Origin: Acidobacteriales bacterium 59-55
GTDB lineage: Bacteria > Acidobacteriota > Terriglobia > Terriglobales > Acidobacteriaceae
Direction of reading: 5' to 3'
Assembly: GCA_001897435.1 (NCBI GenBank)
Contig: MKSV01000003.1
Location: 495,393 to 559,392 of the forward strand
DNA: 64,000 bases
Positions 54,811-64,000 of this stretch are shown here, one piece after another; position 1 is the first letter of the stretch; each line of letters opens with the position of its first letter. The position numbers were made by a program, and so were the translations under genes. Under the pieces are notes generated by a model. It was not told the origin of the DNA, did no database searches, and saw only the letters and a list, made by a program, of their open reading frames with translations.

Positions 54811-55604
54811 GATATTCTTAGTTTTTTCATTATCAATCGACCTGCGGCTCCACTTTTTCCTGTGAGCTTGGGATTTAGAGTCGGACGTCTGATAGCTGGA
54901 CACTTTTCGCATGTGCAATCTATGTGCTCATCTAGTCCCCATCGTTCGTGTGACCTGAGAACCACAACTAGTGGCTTTTCTTTAGCGCCACAAAGACGTT
55001 TTACGAATTCGCGAGCGTGTCTTGCCGATGGCAAATTCTTCCAAGGATTACCTCTGCCATTGAGAGCGCTGCCATCTACGGAGTGATATGGAATGAGTTC
55101 TACGGCGACGATTTGCTTTGCTAGAGAAGCGAGTGCCTCATAGTATGTACACCCTGATTTCGCTACGAGCTTCGAGAGGATGGGTCGCAGCCGAGCTTCC
55201 CACCAGATAAATCCTCCGCTCCATGCAAATCGAGGATTGAGGCAGAAGAAAGGAAATTCGTCATTCCCATTTGTCTGGGAGATATTGCTGATGCATGCCG
55301 CGCGAAAGGCTGCGTCCTCCTCCTCATAGTAGTTCGATGCTCCAAGCCCTGGGTTCATCAGCAAGATGAAAACTTTTGCCTTTTCCAAGTTGCCCACGAA
55401 TGGGACTGGCAGGAGCGATAAGTGAAGTTGCTTGTCATCCTCGCGGAAACGGTTGCTTCTGATGAATTTATCGAACGTGAGCAGTGGTTGATCTTGTACG
55501 TCCCATTTATTTTCGCGAAACCAATCTAGGTCGTCGGGATGGATGTGGAGTTTGCCATGATCTGGCGGGAGTTTCGACCAGAATTTAGTAAGCGTTTCGG
55601 ACAT
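54807..55604 (-). CDS. Low-GC protein of unknown function
   Basis: A 265-residue protein from the ATG at 55604 (MSETLTKFWSKLPPDHGKLH). No signal peptide or membrane helix. Segments include KVFILLMNPGLGASNYYEEE DAAF, EFPFFCLNPRFAWSGGFIWW EARL, IVAVELIPYHSVDGSALNGR GNPWKNLPS and PLVVVLRSHERWGL. The 'ILLMNPG' strand-turn and the late 'VVVLRSHERW' strand loosely recall the uracil-DNA-glycosylase superfamily fold, but this is a guess. GC content is well below the neighbours and it lies next to a decayed toxin locus, so it may be a recent arrival, perhaps a defence or mobile-element gene. Confidence 0.55.
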   Translation of the reverse strand: MSETLTKFWSKLPPDHGKLHIHPDDLDWFRENKWDVQDQPLLTFDKFIRSNRFREDDKQLHLSLLPVPFVGNLEKAKVFILLMNPGLGASNYYEEEDAAFRAACISNISQTNGNDEFPFFCLNPRFAWSGGFIWWEARLRPILSKLVAKSGCTYYEALASLAKQIVAVELIPYHSVDGSALNGRGNPWKNLPSARHAREFVKRLCGAKEKPLVVVLRSHERWGLDEHIDCTCEKCPAIRRPTLNPKLTGKSGAAGRLIMKKLRIS

Positions 55605-55703
55605 GCAGCAATCTACCATGAAAGCCAACAAGAAGGCCGCCAATGCTCGCGGCCTTCTTGTTGTTTGTGGTTTTGCGCGAAGCGCGGCTGCTGCATGCAA
55701 TGC

Positions 55704-57818
<2,115 letters not shown>

Positions 57819-58118
57819 GGGGACTGTCTCCTGACAGGGTGGGGGGAAAACGGGAATTTTTTACCGCTTCCTCCAGCGTATTTGACTCCTATTAGGATGC
57901 ATAAGTGCACATCCAGATGCCCCTATTGCGAGTGCTTTTCCAACCCCCTCAACAGGTTACGACGCCCCCGAGCTTACCCTTTCGGTATCCGCGCCTGAAC
58001 ACTTGAGCGTCCATTGGCGAGAATTTACATTGAACGGCGATATGGGGTAGCGAAAGGAGAGGCCGAAACTTCCGCAAACTCCCGTTACCCTGTTGAAATC
58101 GCTGTGGATTTTCCTGAA
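57819..58118. other. Intergenic region upstream of the radical SAM gene
   Basis: About 300 bases with no gene, repeat or clear promoter seen. CAGGAGACAGTCCCC supplies the ribosome binding site of the radical SAM gene at its left end. Confidence 0.45.
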
Positions 58119-58994
58119 TTAAAACATGCCTGATTGCTGGCTCGCGACCTGATTCAGGATTCGCTGCACGAAAATGATGCGGATATTGATGTGCCGCGCA
58201 ACGTCGGGAAGGAACTCCACGATCAGGTTGTTGGCCGGATCGATGGCAAGACCGGTCGCGATTCTCGCCATGGTGGAGGAAGCGTCGTCATGGATGCCCG
58301 GAACATAGAGGTTGCTGAGCTCCGCATTGATGGGATACGTCAGCAGCGTGGCGTAGTTCGGCATCAGGCTGCCGTCGTCGTTCTGCGCCACCACGGTCCG
58401 CGAGATGGCGTGGAAGAACCGCCGCCGCACGCTTCCCTCGCCCATCCGGAAGTAGCGCGGGTCCTGATGCACAAGCGAAGGAATCAGGAACGACCCGAAG
58501 AACTCTCCCGTCGCGTCCTGCAGCAGGCTGACCCCGGCACTCTTGCCGAAGCCCTTCCATCCCGGCCCATAGGCCGTGTGAGAGTCGATGCCGACCGTGA
58601 AGGCGGAGGTGAAGGCGATCGTCATCAGGTTGGGGGGCGAGACCAGGTTGTGGAGCGCCAGGTATCCCTTCTGCCTCGGCGTCAGCGGAAAGGACATCCT
58701 TGTGTCCAGAAACCTCTGGTACGGGTTGAACAGTTCCTCGCAGGCATGACGAGGCACCCCGATCCTCGCTCGGGGCGGACTCATGCGCAGCGCCTGCACC
58801 ATGGTGCAGGACTCCGGCTGCCTCCCGCTCGACCGCAGGGAGGCCTCGGCCACCACGACCACGTCCTGTTGCTGCGCCACGGCAGCGCTCGGAGCATCAG
58901 GCAACGTGCTCTGCGGGTTGACCTGCGCGTACGCCGCCGCTCCGGTCAAACCGACCGCCAGAATCAGGAGAGCCCGCATCGCCGTATATCCCAT
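58119..58994 (-). CDS. Acidobacterial exported protein, paralogue of the next gene
   Basis: A 291-residue protein with a signal peptide (MRALLILAVGLTGAAAYAQV after an initial MGYTA; the start could be 58994 or 58979). After a variable region, the core (about 115-270) reads LTPRQKGYLALHNLVSPPNL MTIAFTSAFTVG, GWKGFGKSAGVSLLQDATGE FFGSFLIPSLVHQDPRYFRM GEGSVRRRFFHAIS and PNYATLLTYPINAELSNLYVP. The neighbouring gene at 59026-59868 shares this pattern ('LTxRxKxxxxxxxxVSP', 'HxDPRYxxxGxxxxxxR', 'NxAxLxxxxxxAxLxNxYxP'). No named function; predicted periplasmic or outer-membrane-associated. Confidence 0.6.
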   Translation of the reverse strand: MGYTAMRALLILAVGLTGAAAYAQVNPQSTLPDAPSAAVAQQQDVVVVAEASLRSSGRQPESCTMVQALRMSPPRARIGVPRHACEELFNPYQRFLDTRMSFPLTPRQKGYLALHNLVSPPNLMTIAFTSAFTVGIDSHTAYGPGWKGFGKSAGVSLLQDATGEFFGSFLIPSLVHQDPRYFRMGEGSVRRRFFHAISRTVVAQNDDGSLMPNYATLLTYPINAELSNLYVPGIHDDASSTMARIATGLAIDPANNLIVEFLPDVARHINIRIIFVQRILNQVASQQSGMF

Positions 58995-59025
58995 CCGCTA
59001 TATCAACCCCGGCAGAGCGACAGAG

Positions 59026-59868
59026 TTACTCTGCTTTCTTCAGATGAATCAGCTGAAGCGCGTCGCCCAGAAACTCGCTGACGCCAAAGCCGATCGCCGA
59101 TCCGCCGATCGAGCTGCCGAAGATCTTTGCCGTCTCGCTGAACCCATGGTTCTGCTGCGGATAATAGGCGTTGGTCAGGATGGCGCCGGCGAGGTTGCCG
59201 GTCAGCAGCGCCAGGTTCACCGTCCGCCGTCCGCTGTCGGTCCGGGTGATGAGCGGCCGCGTGGCGGCATAGAGGATCCTGTTGCGGATGCTGTGGCTGC
59301 GGCCCAGTTTGTAATAACGCGGGTCTTCGTGCAGGACGTTCGCCATGATCGAGGTGCTGAAAAAGTTCTGGCTGCTGCTGCGGATCGCGGCGGCGCCCAG
59401 GCGCTGCCCGAAGGCGCCGCTGTCCGTGCCGTAGTTCGGCGGACCATTGGTCAGGTGAGACCACCCGGCGGAACCGAGCCAGCCGGCGACAGAGAGGGGA
59501 GAGACTACGCTCTTCACGCCCATGACGAACTTGTCCCGCGACGTCAGCGTGGGCGCCTGTTCGCTGGGCAGCACCACACTATCCGTAGGCGATGCCGTCT
59601 TTCCCGAGTGTGAGCTCATCCCCGCCTGTGCCCCGGGGGCGGGATCCAAAGAGGAGGAAGAGGTGCTGCTCGAAGAAGCGCTGTCCGCCCGGGCGCTGAC
59701 CGCTCCCGGCGAATCCGGCAGCGCCAACATCGCGGCGGAAGCCGTGTCGTGCATGCCCGAAGCGCCCTGCGCCATTACCGCCGGTACTCCCACCGCAAAC
59801 AGGATGAGCGCGAAAAACTGAATGGATGTTCCTGCAAAGAAGAACTTGAAACGACGGATTGCGCTCAA
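59026..59868 (-). CDS. Acidobacterial exported protein, paralogue of the previous gene
   Basis: A 280-residue protein with a signal peptide (FFAGTSIQFFALILFAVGVP AVMAQ). A Ser/Ala-rich linker (SARADSASSSSTSSSSLDPA) is followed by the shared core: LTSRDKFVMGVKSVVSPLSV AGWLGS, FGQRLGAAAIRSSSQNFFST SIMANVLHEDPRYYKLGRSH SIRNRILYAATRPL, and NLALLTGNLAGAILTNAYYP QQNHGFSETAKIFGSS. Same family as 58119-58994; the gap is 31 nt and both point the same way, so a tandem duplication within one transcript is likely. Function unknown. Confidence 0.6.
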   Translation of the reverse strand: MSAIRRFKFFFAGTSIQFFALILFAVGVPAVMAQGASGMHDTASAAMLALPDSPGAVSARADSASSSSTSSSSLDPAPGAQAGMSSHSGKTASPTDSVVLPSEQAPTLTSRDKFVMGVKSVVSPLSVAGWLGSAGWSHLTNGPPNYGTDSGAFGQRLGAAAIRSSSQNFFSTSIMANVLHEDPRYYKLGRSHSIRNRILYAATRPLITRTDSGRRTVNLALLTGNLAGAILTNAYYPQQNHGFSETAKIFGSSIGGSAIGFGVSEFLGDALQLIHLKKAE

Positions 59869-60140
59869 AACAAATTACCTCGAAGTCTGCCGGCTTTGGC
59901 TGCTGAGAGCAGAATAGACGACTTCAGCGCCATCCGCGCAGGCGTATGCGTCCGTATGTCCATTCCGGTACGTTCCCTTTGGAGAGACGCGATTACGGAA
60001 AGCCGGGTTGCGTCCGGCTCGCTCGGCGCATCGAAGTACAGGTGCCGTTACCACAATGGCACCACGCCGGGAATACCCGGCTGTTACCGTTGACCATGCA
60101 TTTTCCTCATCCGCATAATCAACGGTGGAGAGGTGTATCC

Positions 60141-60416
60141 ATGGCGACCGAAGATCCAGCAACCCCAAACGATCCCAGCCGCGATTCCAGACGACCATGG
60201 GAGCAGCGCCTGCACGAGGCCGGCAACCGGATCGAGGATGACCTCCACCGCTTCATCAAGTACATCAACGACGAGATCGTCCCCGACGTCCGCCGCAACG
60301 GCTCGGACGCGCTTCGCTCCGCCGCCGCGGAGTTGAACCGCCTTGCCCGCCGCATGGACGACCGCGCCGGCAGGACGCCGCCCGCTCCTCCTCCCCCAGG
60401 TGAACCGAAGCCTTGA
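60141..60416 (+). CDS. Small charged protein of unknown function
   Basis: A 91-residue protein from the ATG at 60141, with GGAGAGG upstream. It is helical and charged (RRPWEQRLHEAGNRIEDDLH RFIKYINDEIVPDVRRNGSD ALRSAAAELNRLARRMDD) and ends in a Pro-rich tail. No signal peptide. I do not recognise it. Its TGA overlaps the TTG at which the rlpA frame opens, so the two are probably translationally coupled. Confidence 0.6.
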   Translation: MATEDPATPNDPSRDSRRPWEQRLHEAGNRIEDDLHRFIKYINDEIVPDVRRNGSDALRSAAAELNRLARRMDDRAGRTPPAPPPPGEPKP

Positions 60417-61183
60417 CCCGCCGCCGACCGCTCCCCGCCGCCGTGCCGTCAGCGTTCATGCTGTCAGCGTTCCTGCTGCTGGCCGTCGGCTGCCATCGAG
60501 AGACCCCTCGCGCCTACCGTCAGCCGCCGCCTCCCGCCGTCACCAACGCGAATAACGGAGGCCGAACCAGACCAGGACGTACCGTCGAACCACCCGTCCA
60601 GACGACACCGTCCCAGCCCGATGTCGAGGGCAGGCCCGTCTCCTCCGAGACTGGCCTCGCAAGCTGGTACGGGCCGCCCTATCACGGGCGCAAGGGAGCC
60701 GACGGCACCGTCTACGACCAGAACGCGATGACCGCCGCGAACCTGACCCTGCCGCTGGGGACTACCGTCCGCGTCACCAACCTCGCGACCGGCCAGTCCG
60801 CCGTCGTCCGCATCACCGATCGCGGCCCCTTCGTTCGCGGCCGCATCATCGATCTTTCACTGGCGGCGGCCAAGGCCATCGGCGTCTATCTCCCGGGTGT
60901 CGCCAGGGTGCGCGTCGACGCCTTCGCTCCTTCCACTCCCCCGCCGGCCGGGCGCTGGTGCGTTCAGGTAGGAGCCTTCTCCCGCGAGAAGGACGCCATC
61001 AAGCTGAAGGACCAGCTCAGCCGCCGCTACACCACCGCCAAGGTCATCGAGTTCGCCGGACCTACCGGCCACTGGGTCCGCGTCAACCCGCTGACGCCGG
61101 ACAAGGCCAGCGCCAATGAGGTCGCCGCCAGCATCCGCACCCCCGATCCCGACGCCCAGCCTTATATTGTGCGAACGAATTAG
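60413..61183 (+). CDS. rlpA: RlpA-like septal ring lytic transglycosylase lipoprotein
   Basis: About 256 residues. The lipobox LLLAVGC gives an outer-membrane lipoprotein. The double-psi beta-barrel domain (about 80-165: GLASWYGPPYHGRKGADGTV YDQNAMTAANLTLPLGTTVR, SAVVRITDRGPFVRGRIIDL SLAAAKAIG) has the RlpA glycan-cleaving site. A SPOR domain follows (CVQVGAFSREKDAIKLKDQL SRR) that binds denuded septal peptidoglycan. The frame opens at TTG (60413), overlapping the preceding stop; GTG at 60443 or ATG at 60458 are alternatives. It acts at the division septum. Confidence 0.88.
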   Translation: MTRRRPLPAAVPSAFMLSAFLLLAVGCHRETPRAYRQPPPPAVTNANNGGRTRPGRTVEPPVQTTPSQPDVEGRPVSSETGLASWYGPPYHGRKGADGTVYDQNAMTAANLTLPLGTTVRVTNLATGQSAVVRITDRGPFVRGRIIDLSLAAAKAIGVYLPGVARVRVDAFAPSTPPPAGRWCVQVGAFSREKDAIKLKDQLSRRYTTAKVIEFAGPTGHWVRVNPLTPDKASANEVAASIRTPDPDAQPYIVRTN

Positions 61184-61234
61184 CTCCTTATCCGAATGAC
61201 ACTACAAAAATTGACACGACAAGGATTGGACCCC

Positions 61235-62362
61235 ATGCGCTATCTTTCGATCGCCCTTCTGCTCCTCTTCTGTCTCGGCGATTCGGCGCAGGCAGCGCCG
61301 CCAACGCCCGCGGTAAAGCCGAGCACGATCGCGGCGTCACCCAGCCTCAACCACGCTCAAGCCGCTGTCGATGCGCTACAGCAGTGGTACACGCCCGCGA
61401 ACGGGCTCTACTGGACGACGAACTGGTGGAACGCGGCCAACGCGATCACGGCCCTTGCGAACTACAGCCGCGTCAGCAAGTCCACGAAGTATCTGCCCGT
61501 CTTCGCCAACACGCTCCACGCCGCACAGACTGGACACGGCGGTTTTCCCGGCTTCATCAACGACTACTACGACGATGAGGGCTGGTGGGCGCTGGCCTGG
61601 ATCGACGTCTACGACCTGACCGGCGAGGCGCGGTATCTTCAGGCCGCCTCCGGCATATTCGACGACATGCAACGCGGATGGGACACGGCGACCTGCGGCG
61701 GCGGCGTGTGGTGGAGCAAGAAGACCCGCGAGAAGAACGCCATCGAGAACGAGCTCTTCCTTGCGGTTGCAGCTTCGCTGGCAAACCGTGTCAAATCGCC
61801 GGAGCAGCGCGCGCAGTACCTCGCCTGGGCGCAGAAGGAATGGGAGTGGTTCCGCGACTCCGGCATGATCAACAGCCAACACCTCGTCAACGACGGACTC
61901 AATGCTTCGGACCCCGCGCACTGCACCAACAACGGGAAGAATACCTGGAGCTACAACCAGGGTGTCATTCTCGGCGCGCTGGTCGAGCTGAATCGTGCGG
62001 CTCCCAATCCCGCGCTGCGAACGACCGCCGCCGCCATCGCGCTGGCAGCGATCGAGCACCTGAGCGATGCCAACGGCGTGCTGCGCGAGACCAGCAGCGC
62101 CCACACCGGCGGCGACGTTCCCCAGTTCAAGGGCATCTTCAGCCGCAACCTGATGCTGCTCGACAATGCATTCCCCGACCGCCGCTATCAGGACTTCGCC
62201 CGGACCAATGCCCGCAGTCTCTGGGAAAAAGATCGCGACGCCGCCAACCACTTCGGCTTCTGGTGGGCAGGCCCGTTCGATCTGCCGGATGCCGCTCGCC
62301 AGAGCTCCGCGCTCGACGCCCTGATCGCCGCCGTGGCCGCTCAACCGAAGCAGCAACGCTGA
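61235..62362 (+). CDS. Secreted glycoside hydrolase family 76 protein (alpha-1,6-mannanase-like)
   Basis: About 375 residues from the ATG at 61235, after a signal peptide (MRYLSIALLLLFCLGDSAQA). The GH76 alpha/alpha barrel is indicated by WTTNWWNAANAITALANYS, FINDYYDDEGWWALAWIDVY with the paired catalytic Asp residues, GGGVWWSKKTREKNAIENEL FLAVAA, and WSYNQGVILGALVELNRA. Family members cleave alpha-1,6-mannose links in fungal or bacterial mannan. It would degrade fungal cell-wall mannan outside the cell. An upstream ATG at 61196 is possible but gives a poor leader. Confidence 0.87.
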   Translation: MRYLSIALLLLFCLGDSAQAAPPTPAVKPSTIAASPSLNHAQAAVDALQQWYTPANGLYWTTNWWNAANAITALANYSRVSKSTKYLPVFANTLHAAQTGHGGFPGFINDYYDDEGWWALAWIDVYDLTGEARYLQAASGIFDDMQRGWDTATCGGGVWWSKKTREKNAIENELFLAVAASLANRVKSPEQRAQYLAWAQKEWEWFRDSGMINSQHLVNDGLNASDPAHCTNNGKNTWSYNQGVILGALVELNRAAPNPALRTTAAAIALAAIEHLSDANGVLRETSSAHTGGDVPQFKGIFSRNLMLLDNAFPDRRYQDFARTNARSLWEKDRDAANHFGFWWAGPFDLPDAARQSSALDALIAAVAAQPKQQR

Positions 62363-62368
62363 GCTTCT

Positions 62369-64000
62369 CTACTTCTCGTCGAGCGGCGGCGGCGCATAGT
62401 AGGGCAGCTTCTGCTGCGCCTCGGCGGCGCGTTTGACGCCGATGTCGTCGAACAGCAGGCTCGGCGCGATGATCGTCTGCGGCACCGGACCCAGCGAGTT
62501 CGAGACGTACGGATCGTTGCCCGCCGCCGTGATGTCCGAGCGCAGCGCGCGATTGTCCAGCTCGTCGAAGACCGCGCCGCGCACCAGCTCCCGGCTGCCG
62601 TCCGGATGCACCCGGTAGAGCACGCGCGGCACCAGGCCGTCGCTCAGCGTCTCGACGGCATAGACATCCCGGCCCTGCTCCTTCGCCATCGCCAGCAGCC
62701 GCCGGTTCAACTCGCTCACCGGCAGCGCTTCATTCGGCTTGACGATGACGACGCCCGCCTTCGAGCGCGCAGGCTGCCCGGGTGCGGATCGCCCATGCCC
62801 ATTCGACGACGGAAAGTCGCGGATCGGCTCACGCCCGATCAGGTAGCTATCGAGCACGCCCTTCACCACGACATCGACCGACTGCGCAGGCACGCCCTCG
62901 TCGTCCACGGCATACGCGCCCAGCAGAGCCTTGCCGGCGAACTTCGCCATCAGCGGATCGTCGGTCACGCTCAACATCACCGGCAGCACCCGCGACTTGT
63001 AGCTCGACGCATACGCTCCGGTCGTCCTCGCCGTCGTGCCCATCGCCGGGCGGTCCGCCTCGATATTGGGGACCAGCAGCCGCGCCATCACGTCTGCCGA
63101 CGCATCTCCGCTGAACAGCACCGGCCCGTGATAGTCCTCGGCCGGAACCACCGGAGCCGCGCGCAGCGCCTGCAGGCTCTTGATGTCGTCGATCACGCGC
63201 TTGCGAAAGACCGGCCACGTCTCCAAATCCCTCGCGTCGGCCGCGGTTGTTCCGTTGTCGCGACTCAGCCGCATTCCGTCCGGAGCCTGGCCGCCCACGC
63301 TGATGCCGGCGGCGTATCCCGTATATCCCTGCCGCACCACCGTTCCCTCGGTGTTGATCAGATAACGGTTCACCGCCACGGCGCGTATGTTCGCCGTCGA
63401 ATACTGCACCTCCGCCGACGAGGCGCGAACCTCCGGAGCCGTCGCGAACAGCCCGCTTGCCTCGACGATCCGCCGCTTCCACTCGTTGCGGTCGAGGTCC
63501 ATCTTCACCAGCGGAGCCACATGCGTCACCGGCTTCGCCTCGGCGAAGTCATGCTCCATCTGCTGCGACTGAAAGCCCTTCAGCGCGGCCTGCTTGGCGG
63601 CGTAGGCCCGTAGCGCGTTCTTGTACGCCGTGTCGGTTGCGATCCAGAGCGCATAGCGCAGCGCCTCGGCATTGTCGTCGCTGGGAGCGAGCGCAACAGC
63701 GCCATCGCCGCGGCTGCTGCTGCTGTCGACGGCATAGTCGCCGACGCGCACCGTCACCCGCGCAACGCGTTGGTGATTGGCCTCCTCCCGCGCCAGCGCG
63801 CCATAGGTGGCGACCGCCTCGTAGCTGTTCAGATCGTCGACCTGGTACTCGATGAAGTAGGGCCGCTGCATCCCCGGCAGCACCAGCAACGCCTTCTCGC
63901 GGTCAAGCTCCGCCTGCATCGCCTTCAGCATTGGATCGCCGGCTACTGCGTCATGGCTCTGCGGCTGAGCAAAACTCACTTCCGCGGCCGAAGCGAAGAG
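62369..64000 (-). CDS. TldD/PmbA-like secreted peptidase, 5' end outside the window
   Basis: At least 543 residues; the frame is open to the right edge, and the last residues seen (LFASAAEVSFAQPQ) look like the end of a signal peptide. The mature part follows the TldD/PmbA (U62) pattern: RPYFIEYQVDDLNSYEAVAT YGALAREE, ARVTVRVGDYAVDSSSS, and later PAEDYHGPVLFSGDASADVM ARLLVPNI and MLSVTDDPLMAKFAGKALLG AYAVDDEGVPAQSVDVVVKG VLDSYLIGREPIRDFPSSNG. The HExxxH of TldD is absent, as in PmbA-like members. Secreted forms are common in Acidobacteriota; the substrate is unknown. Confidence 0.75.
   Translation of the reverse strand, partial: LFASAAEVSFAQPQSHDAVAGDPMLKAMQAELDREKALLVLPGMQRPYFIEYQVDDLNSYEAVATYGALAREEANHQRVARVTVRVGDYAVDSSSSRGDGAVALAPSDDNAEALRYALWIATDTAYKNALRAYAAKQAALKGFQSQQMEHDFAEAKPVTHVAPLVKMDLDRNEWKRRIVEASGLFATAPEVRASSAEVQYSTANIRAVAVNRYLINTEGTVVRQGYTGYAAGISVGGQAPDGMRLSRDNGTTAADARDLETWPVFRKRVIDDIKSLQALRAAPVVPAEDYHGPVLFSGDASADVMARLLVPNIEADRPAMGTTARTTGAYASSYKSRVLPVMLSVTDDPLMAKFAGKALLGAYAVDDEGVPAQSVDVVVKGVLDSYLIGREPIRDFPSSNGHGRSAPGQPARSKAGVVIVKPNEALPVSELNRRLLAMAKEQGRDVYAVETLSDGLVPRVLYRVHPDGSRELVRGAVFDELDNRALRSDITAAGNDPYVSNSLGPVPQTIIAPSLLFDDIGVKRAAEAQQKLPYYAPPPLDEK

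Overview
The window is GC-rich chromosomal DNA (about 60% or more GC by eye) that looks like Acidobacteriota, class Terriglobia (Granulicella/Edaphobacter/Terriglobus-like). The signs are a large Oar-type TonB-dependent receptor with an N-terminal carboxypeptidase-regulatory domain, a YXWGXW-repeat protein, many secreted proteins with AxA-type signal peptides, scattered glycoside hydrolases (GH43, GH2, GH76), a DUF5715 protein, a Tes/Mss-like radical SAM enzyme, and several families of short palindromic intergenic repeats. This placement is inference; no rRNA or tRNA gene was seen.

Layout. 1-8.3 kb: a truncated secreted protein, a TMEM175-like channel, a SnoaL/DUF4440 protein, a divergent pair (beta-propeller and Tat-exported metallo-hydrolase), frr, a DUF4292 lipoprotein, mltG, greA and a CDP-alcohol phosphatidyltransferase. 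8.3-21.4 kb: yggX, an RNase R gene carrying three palindrome-derived insertions, tyrS, a low-GC GIY-YIG gene, a YjbR-like gene, rmuC, acpP-fabF, an ArsR/AHSA1 pair, a DUF5715 protein and a cytochrome c lipoprotein. 21.4-33.3 kb: relA/spoT, GH43, hslR, acnA, a ComEC-like MBL protein and a YXWGXW/Gln-rich protein, with the densest short repeats around relA/spoT. 33.3-38.5 kb: a decayed BrnTA toxin-antitoxin locus, a low-GC gene-poor stretch with a near-consensus parS site, a low-GC 5'-nucleotidase and gyrA. 38.5-47.6 kb: an Oar-type receptor with a perfect FNR-type box upstream, then an iron-uptake pair (STN-containing siderophore receptor and a PiuC-type hydroxylase). 47.7-54.8 kb: GH2, yceH with a six-PAS histidine kinase, a DUF882 peptidase and an eroded VapBC-like locus. 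54.8-64 kb: a low-GC orphan, the Tes/Mss-like radical SAM enzyme, tandem acidobacterial outer-membrane-like paralogues, rlpA, GH76 and a TldD/PmbA-like protein cut by the right edge.

How they fit together. Housekeeping genes (frr, greA, tyrS, rnr, acpP-fabF, relA/spoT, acnA, gyrA, mltG, rlpA) form the backbone. Between them sit envelope and nutrient-acquisition genes typical of a soil heterotroph (hemicellulose/mannan hydrolysis, TonB-dependent uptake, iron acquisition) and small low-GC, apparently acquired segments. The most interesting signals are the radical SAM gene (candidate membrane-spanning lipid synthase), repeated in-frame palindrome insertions in rnr, two broken toxin-antitoxin loci, the parS-like and FNR-like sites around gyrA, and several promoters whose -10 hexamer lies only 5-14 nt from the start codon, suggesting leaderless or very short-leader transcripts.
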